Below, piece by piece: positions 50,515-54,430 of a stretch of DNA of 54,430 nt. Each line of letters begins with the position of its first letter. Positions within the stretch are counted from its first letter, which is position 1. The notes below the pieces were generated by a model, which worked only from the letters and a program-made list of their open reading frames with translations, did no database searches and was not told the origin of the DNA. Both the position numbers and the translations under genes were made by a program. This stretch comes from Chondrus crispus. Its lineage: Eukaryota > Rhodophyta > Florideophyceae > Gigartinales > Gigartinaceae. The stretch covers positions 7,087 to 61,516 of the forward strand of contig NW_005179335.1 in the NCBI RefSeq assembly GCF_000350225.1, given 5' to 3'.

Positions 50515-51522
50515 TCAGGCATCGTCGACCTCGTACATGTCCTCATTTGTTGTCGTGCTTTGCGCTTGCGTGCCCCGTTGAGGCGTGCGCCTATTTCCGG
50601 CTCCGTGCGGAGGGGCGCCCCTTTCGCTTCGGGAGTTGTTGAGGGCGGCCATGACTTGGGCGATTTGTGCGATCTGGTGTGCGTTGATGTCTCTATTTTG
50701 TCCCCAGCGGCCTCTACCTCGCCCGCGGCGCCAGCGCTCTTCGTAATTGTGCTGGGCTCGTCGAGCGTGGTGCGTACGGTGGGTGAGCGGTCTGTAGCCC
50801 TCGCCCGAGCTTGCACCTTGTGGGACCGATGTCGGTGTTGGGTCGGTTTTTGTGTTTTCTTCTTCAATGTCTTGTAGTCCCTCATAGAGTTCGTCGATCG
50901 TGTGTGGGATTCCCGATATTTTTAGGGTGCGGATCACGTCTTTGAACTGGTGGTGTTCTCTCAGGCCCTCTACCATAAATTTTACTGTTGTGCGTTCGTT
51001 AGCGATGTGAGGGTATTTGGCTGTTAGCATGCGAGCTCTTTGGATGCGGTGCCTTCTGATGTAGTCGGGTATTGTTGTGTCTGTCGTCAGTTTGATTGCC
51101 TTGGTCTCTTTCTCGAGTATAGCGTGTATGGTCTCCGATTCCTTTACGAGTATCGCGTCCAGCGTTTCGATGACTGAGGGTACCTTGGCGTATATGTCAT
51201 CTGGGAGTAGGTCGGTGATGTCGTTTTCGATGCTTGCGGCAATCATACGATTGCAGCTCGCGAATGCCTTTGCATAGAATGTGCTGGTGTCATGTGTTGG
51301 GGGCGAGAATCCAGGTTGTGCGATGGCTTGGAGGTCGTGCTCGATGAGGATGTTTGTTAGTGCGGATTTCCATATGAGGTAGTTACGCTCTGTGAGTGTT
51401 GGGAGTTCCTCTCTGAATTTACACTGTGGTTGTGTGTCTTGCATCATGATCTGAGGTGTGGCGCGCTGTTGTGCCCCTTGTATGGGGGTGTCCTGTGTAC
51501 CTTCTACTACCGGTGGAGTCAT
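50515..51522 (-). CDS. gag: Copia-3 Gag
   Basis: 335 aa from the ATG at 51522 (MTPPVVEG). UBN2-type Gag: LTERNYLIWKSALTNILIEH, then helices around SVIETLDAILVKE and RTTVKFMVEGLREHHQF. The C-terminal part has an Arg/Gly-rich stretch (RWRRGRGRGRWGQ) rather than a zinc knuckle, so RNA binding may rest on that. It ends with TGA at 50515-50517, and pol continues in the same frame without another stop for about 820 codons. Confidence 0.85.
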   Translation of the reverse strand: MTPPVVEGTQDTPIQGAQQRATPQIMMQDTQPQCKFREELPTLTERNYLIWKSALTNILIEHDLQAIAQPGFSPPTHDTSTFYAKAFASCNRMIAASIENDITDLLPDDIYAKVPSVIETLDAILVKESETIHAILEKETKAIKLTTDTTIPDYIRRHRIQRARMLTAKYPHIANERTTVKFMVEGLREHHQFKDVIRTLKISGIPHTIDELYEGLQDIEEENTKTDPTPTSVPQGASSGEGYRPLTHRTHHARRAQHNYEERWRRGRGRGRWGQNRDINAHQIAQIAQVMAALNNSRSERGAPPHGAGNRRTPQRGTQAQSTTTNEDMYEVDDA

Positions 51523-51759
51523 TGTGTTGTCCCGTGTTTCTTGTTGTGCACTGTGCCAGAGTTCTTTCCAGGCATAGGCTGTGTGGTAGTAGTTTCTGCG
51601 TCTCCCGCGTGGGGATGTGGGGAATGTAGACTGAATTTTAGGTTGCTCGACACGGGTTTGTGGAGCTGCTCGACTTGATTGGCAAGGAGCGCGGGCTCGA
51701 CGCTATGTGTTGCGGAGCTTGATGATCGTCGGGCGGTGGCAGCGGCTTTCTTTAGCGAA

Positions 51760-51770
51760 GGCCCATAACC
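51760..51770 (-). other. Copia-3 primer-binding site (half tRNA-iMet)
   Basis: GGTTATGGGCC on the minus strand, directly after the 5' LTR, matches 11 bases of the initiator-tRNA anticodon-arm complement used by Copia-1 and Copia-2. Confidence 0.75.
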
Positions 51771-51963
51771 TGTGGCGACTCGAGATGCCCCTTTTCTTTA
51801 CTTTTGCTCTCCTCTATCCTATCCCTAATATACTCCCCACCGCCGCTGCCGGCGGTGTCCGTCGTGTCCACCTGTCCACGTGGACAGGTTGCGTCCTGAC
51901 ACTTGTCGCTGGCGGTATGTGCCGGAACGTCTGCTTGCGCTCACTCTTTTGAGCGTCCTGACA
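51771..51963 (-). repeat. Copia-3 5' LTR
   Basis: 193 bp, the partner of 46969-47164, followed by the target duplication CGCTC. Confidence 0.85.
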
Positions 51964-52575
51964 CGCTCAATGCCGCACTGGGGTGTCCAAGCATCAAACC
52001 ACTCCGGGGAGAGAAATTTTGGTCCTAAGGGAAAGATGAGCGCCGGACCAGTGAGTGCTGCTCCTTCTCAAAAGGGCCCAAGAACAAGTGCTCTGGCAGA
52101 ACGCGGGAAGCGTCTTTGGCAAGGAGAGCTACTTTTTCGAAGCCATGGTAACAACGTCAGGGCTCGATGCGTAGCTATACAAGCGACAGCCCCTAAGAGA
52201 GCACAATTATGCGAGGCGTCAGGATGGCCAGACAGTTTGTGCTGTGATTCCTCAGTACTCAAGGGTAATCAAGAAGTCCTCAGCCAAATGAATGATTCCT
52301 CCGCCCAGTGGGTTGCGCGATTTATACCTGTTAATAGCGACGGGAATAAGATGCAAGTTTCGGAGCTGGTGAATCTTGTCACGATGATGGTGCAGAAGAA
52401 CTTGGCTTTTGAAGTTGCGTGCAATAAACCGGGAGGAACACGAGGCACTCTCTACTTGTGGGGCCAATCAAGTCCAGCAAACGGTCTAGTCCTGTTGGGC
52501 GTATTTCTTCCATCGCCTGAGTTAGGAGTGCGCCAAGAGCTAGAAATGATGATGGCAGCGGGGGGATCGAAGTAG
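51964..52575 (+). CDS. host-like protein with a possible SPOC domain, cut at its 5' side
   Basis: The frame starts at or before the Copia-3 target site. The first ATG outside the element is 51970 (MPHWGVQ), giving about 201 aa; the ORF also runs 5' into LTR sequence, so the natural start may lie further upstream and be lost or displaced by Copia-3. After a polar linker, a domain begins at LWQGELLF with NVRARCVAI, and ends AFEVACNKPGGTRGTLYLWG and LVLLGVFLPSP. The spacing of WxG, RARCV, the hydrophobic core and the final VxLP-type strand resembles SPOC domains of FPA/Spen-like RNA-linked regulators, which bind phosphorylated peptides. This is a fold-pattern guess made by eye. No retroelement motif is present. 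Confidence 0.45.
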   Translation, partial: RSMPHWGVQASNHSGERNFGPKGKMSAGPVSAAPSQKGPRTSALAERGKRLWQGELLFRSHGNNVRARCVAIQATAPKRAQLCEASGWPDSLCCDSSVLKGNQEVLSQMNDSSAQWVARFIPVNSDGNKMQVSELVNLVTMMVQKNLAFEVACNKPGGTRGTLYLWGQSSPANGLVLLGVFLPSPELGVRQELEMMMAAGGSK

Positions 52576-54056
52576 GTATGGTTTGGATGTCAAGTGCAAT
52601 CAAAGTCCGTCTACCCTCTGTGGGCGGACAACGAAGTACTTCTGTAGAGAAAAATTAGTCGCTAAGCTCAGCCTTCTAATAGTGCAGATACGTAAAGTAT
52701 AACGGTGTCATTCATGCAATCGAACTTGCAAACGAGAATGGTATACAGCTTCAAACCAGACAGGCTCTGGGATTTGCTTCTGAGTCCTAGCTTAAGAACC
52801 GGTCCTTCATATGTAGAACAGATGCGTTTAGCTGTGTTGATGTGCAGGGGTACTCCCCAGTAGTGCACATACGTGCAGGCTAGTAGAATTTGCACTTTTG
52901 TGAGACGTTCAGAAGTGACAATAGAGCCAAACCGCGAGTGATGATGAAATGCGCAAAAACAAATAAAAATAATACTATCTGTCAGTAGATGCGCACGTAC
53001 AATAGAAAACCAGTTCGCGCGCACCAAATTCATATCTGCACAGTAAAATCGTAATTCACTAGGAAATGCACAGTACACCACCTTCACCGCATTTACTGAT
53101 TAAAATCAAAGAGAACACAATGCATTACCCGTACAGTACTCTAAAACAAACCACGTAAATGGAAGGAGATGCGCACGTAACACCTCCCTACTCCGTGTCA
53201 CTGTCATCAAACAGTGCACGACGCGTGCCATTAGACATGCGAACGCGGCGGTTTTCTGTGTTTTCAACGTGTACACGGCGCCTCTTTCGCATCTGACTAG
53301 TTGATATGGCCCGTAGGCGATTACGTACACCAGTGCTGTGCTGCCTGTGGGATAACTCCTCTCCGCCCTGGGTTGGGTGAGAGGCGGAGGCTTTAGCGAG
53401 GGAGCACGCGGCGCGGACGCGACGCGCCAATTGAACCGATCGGACGAGCTCGCGAAAAGGGAGTGGCTCACTGGCCGGTTACGCGCAGTCGCCCCGTGGT
53501 GCGTAAACGGGAGCGACCGGTAACGGGTTAGAAGCCAGCGCGCGCGGCGGACAACCGAAACGGACGTACGTAGGCGCAAAAGGGACGGGGGCGAGCTTGC
53601 CCCCGTTTACTGGTGGGGACGGGTGCCAGGTCTTAACCCCGCAGGGGGACGCCTCGGACACCTGTCCCAGTACAGTAGTACAGTACCTGCCGCCTAGTGC
53701 GTGCCGGGTACTGTACACAATTAAAAAACTAGCGCCATAATTGCTACTACCGCACGGCCGCTGCTACTACACGTGTGCACCACTGTACACGCGTGTTGCT
53801 TACAGACTACCGCACGGACGACACGTGTGCTAACGTACACGTACGCCAGATTACGACCGCTCGGCATGCGCGCGCGCTCGCTACACGTGGGCACAGCCGC
53901 CCACGTGTATACCGTATACGGCCGTCCGATGACCTCCGCGCGCTCGCGCCGGTCATTATACTACAGACCTCCCCCCTTAGCTTTCGCTACGTCCCCGTAG
54001 CGACCCTCTACTCGAGCGCGCGGGTCCGTTCCGGACGTTTCCTTCTATCGCGCACG
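52576..54056. other. intergenic; unassigned ORFs, GTAC/ACGTG-rich
   Basis: No recognised gene. A minus-strand ORF at 52668-53087 (139 aa, Cys- and Phe-rich) has no family I know. 53100-54056 is GC-rich, with repeated CACGTG, GTACAC and CAGTAC motifs (for example 53640-53850) like those in the LTRs here. It may be the LTR or leader of another element whose gag starts at 54057. I could not find a partner LTR. Confidence 0.35.
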
Positions 54057-54430
54057 ATGCGGGAACAGAAGCCCCTCCGCGTGGACGATCATGCCCCCTG
54101 GCTCGTCAGCGAGCTGGCGGTATATAACGCCGCGAGTTCGACCGATTCGGAGAGCGCGTCTTCCGATTCTCCCCACGCGATCCACACTGACCCCCCAACT
54201 CTTCCCCAGCACTCCCCTGCGAACTCCGAAACCTCCTCCGACAGCGACGACGACATTCCCCTACAGCAGCTCTTCAACCAACCGATGGACGGTCATCGCG
54301 ACACGCCGGCTGTGCGCGCGTACAGGCAGCCGTTGAGCCCGCCTCGGGCTCCGGCAGCGACGCCGGTCGGTCCCACCTTCCAACCGCGGCGACGCCTTCG
54401 CGACGGCCTGCACCCGCCCCCTGGAGTGGC
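54057..54430 (+). CDS. N-terminal part of an unknown protein, runs off the window
   Basis: Open from the ATG at 54057 to the window edge, 124 codons with no stop (MREQKPLRVDDHAPWLVSEL at the start). Residues about 25-75 are rich in Ser, Asp and Pro with an acidic SSDSDDD patch; the rest is Pro/Arg-rich. It looks disordered. Such a start fits a Gypsy Gag N terminus, and the flank resembles LTR sequence, but a host gene is equally possible. Confidence 0.4.
   Translation, partial: MREQKPLRVDDHAPWLVSELAVYNAASSTDSESASSDSPHAIHTDPPTLPQHSPANSETSSDSDDDIPLQQLFNQPMDGHRDTPAVRAYRQPLSPPRAPAATPVGPTFQPRRRLRDGLHPPPGV

Larger units (their letters stand above)
46969..51963 (-). mobile_element. Copia-3: 5.0-kb Ty1/Copia element with target duplication
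   Basis: Short LTRs of 196 and 193 bp (46969-47164 and 51771-51963), TGTGGCGACTCGAG to CCTGACA in plus orientation, with perfect 5-bp flanks CGCTC at 46964-46968 and 51964-51968. On the minus strand a half tRNA-iMet PBS follows the 5' LTR, then one long reading frame gag-protease-integrase-reverse transcriptase-RNase H (51522 to 47245), broken only by two in-frame stops. LTRs differ by about 5%. Confidence 0.9.

Noticed and set aside
53106..53718. Minus-strand ORFs of 157 and 79 aa
   Set aside because: GC-rich sequence, low-complexity translations, no family; more likely LTR or intergenic sequence.

Overview
The window is eukaryotic repeat DNA. It has no operons or bacterial signals and is built mostly of nested LTR retrotransposons with a little host-like coding sequence at the edges. 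The protein families seen (Ty3/Gypsy chromoviruses, Ty1/Copia elements primed by half of an initiator tRNA, a PIF/Harbinger-type transposase, NUDIX, SPOC-like) occur in oomycetes, red algae and other algae or protists. I cannot fix the species from the sequence.

Layout. 1-6540: old sequence with a C23 tract, a possible MITE, a broken PIF/Harbinger-type transposase (3093-4146, +) and a NUDIX-domain ORF (4194-4673, +). 6545-7667: 5' end of a Copia element (Copia-1) cut inside its protease. 7668-20814: Gypsy-A, 13.1 kb, on the minus strand, with intact gag and pol. 20815-28275: a decayed Copia element (Copia-2) whose LTR is split between its two ends, and whose pol carries a reversed solo LTR (24239-25501). 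28276-41419: Gypsy-B, a near-identical sister of Gypsy-A with broken gag and pol. 41648-46818: Gypsy-C, a small decayed Gypsy element (minus). 46969-51963: Copia-3 (minus) with a perfect 5-bp target duplication. 51964-52575: a host-like ORF with a possible SPOC domain that starts right at the Copia-3 insertion. 54057-54430: an ORF running off the window.

The most unusual feature is in Gypsy-A and Gypsy-B. Between pol and the 3' LTR each carries a 4.4-kb module with a long ORF on the opposite strand (684 to 845 codons, depending on the start) that I do not recognise. The module is bracketed by two copies of a 34-nt segment holding the last codons of pol, its stop and the polypurine tract. This looks like a footprint of how the module was gained.

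A second unusual feature is the arrangement of the two big elements. The inner LTRs (right LTR of A, left LTR of B) are the most alike of the four, share the flank GTAGT, and abut the two halves of a single Copia LTR. They therefore look like the two ends of one original insertion that is now turned inside out around Copia-2. Recombination through an LTR circle or a tandem array would explain this; so would an assembly join between repeats.

The retroelement parts work as usual: Gag forms the particle; protease, reverse transcriptase, RNase H and integrase copy and insert the element; PBS and PPT prime the two DNA strands. Only Gypsy-A has apparently complete gag and pol. If the long start is used, its antisense ORF is frameshifted while that of Gypsy-B is open.
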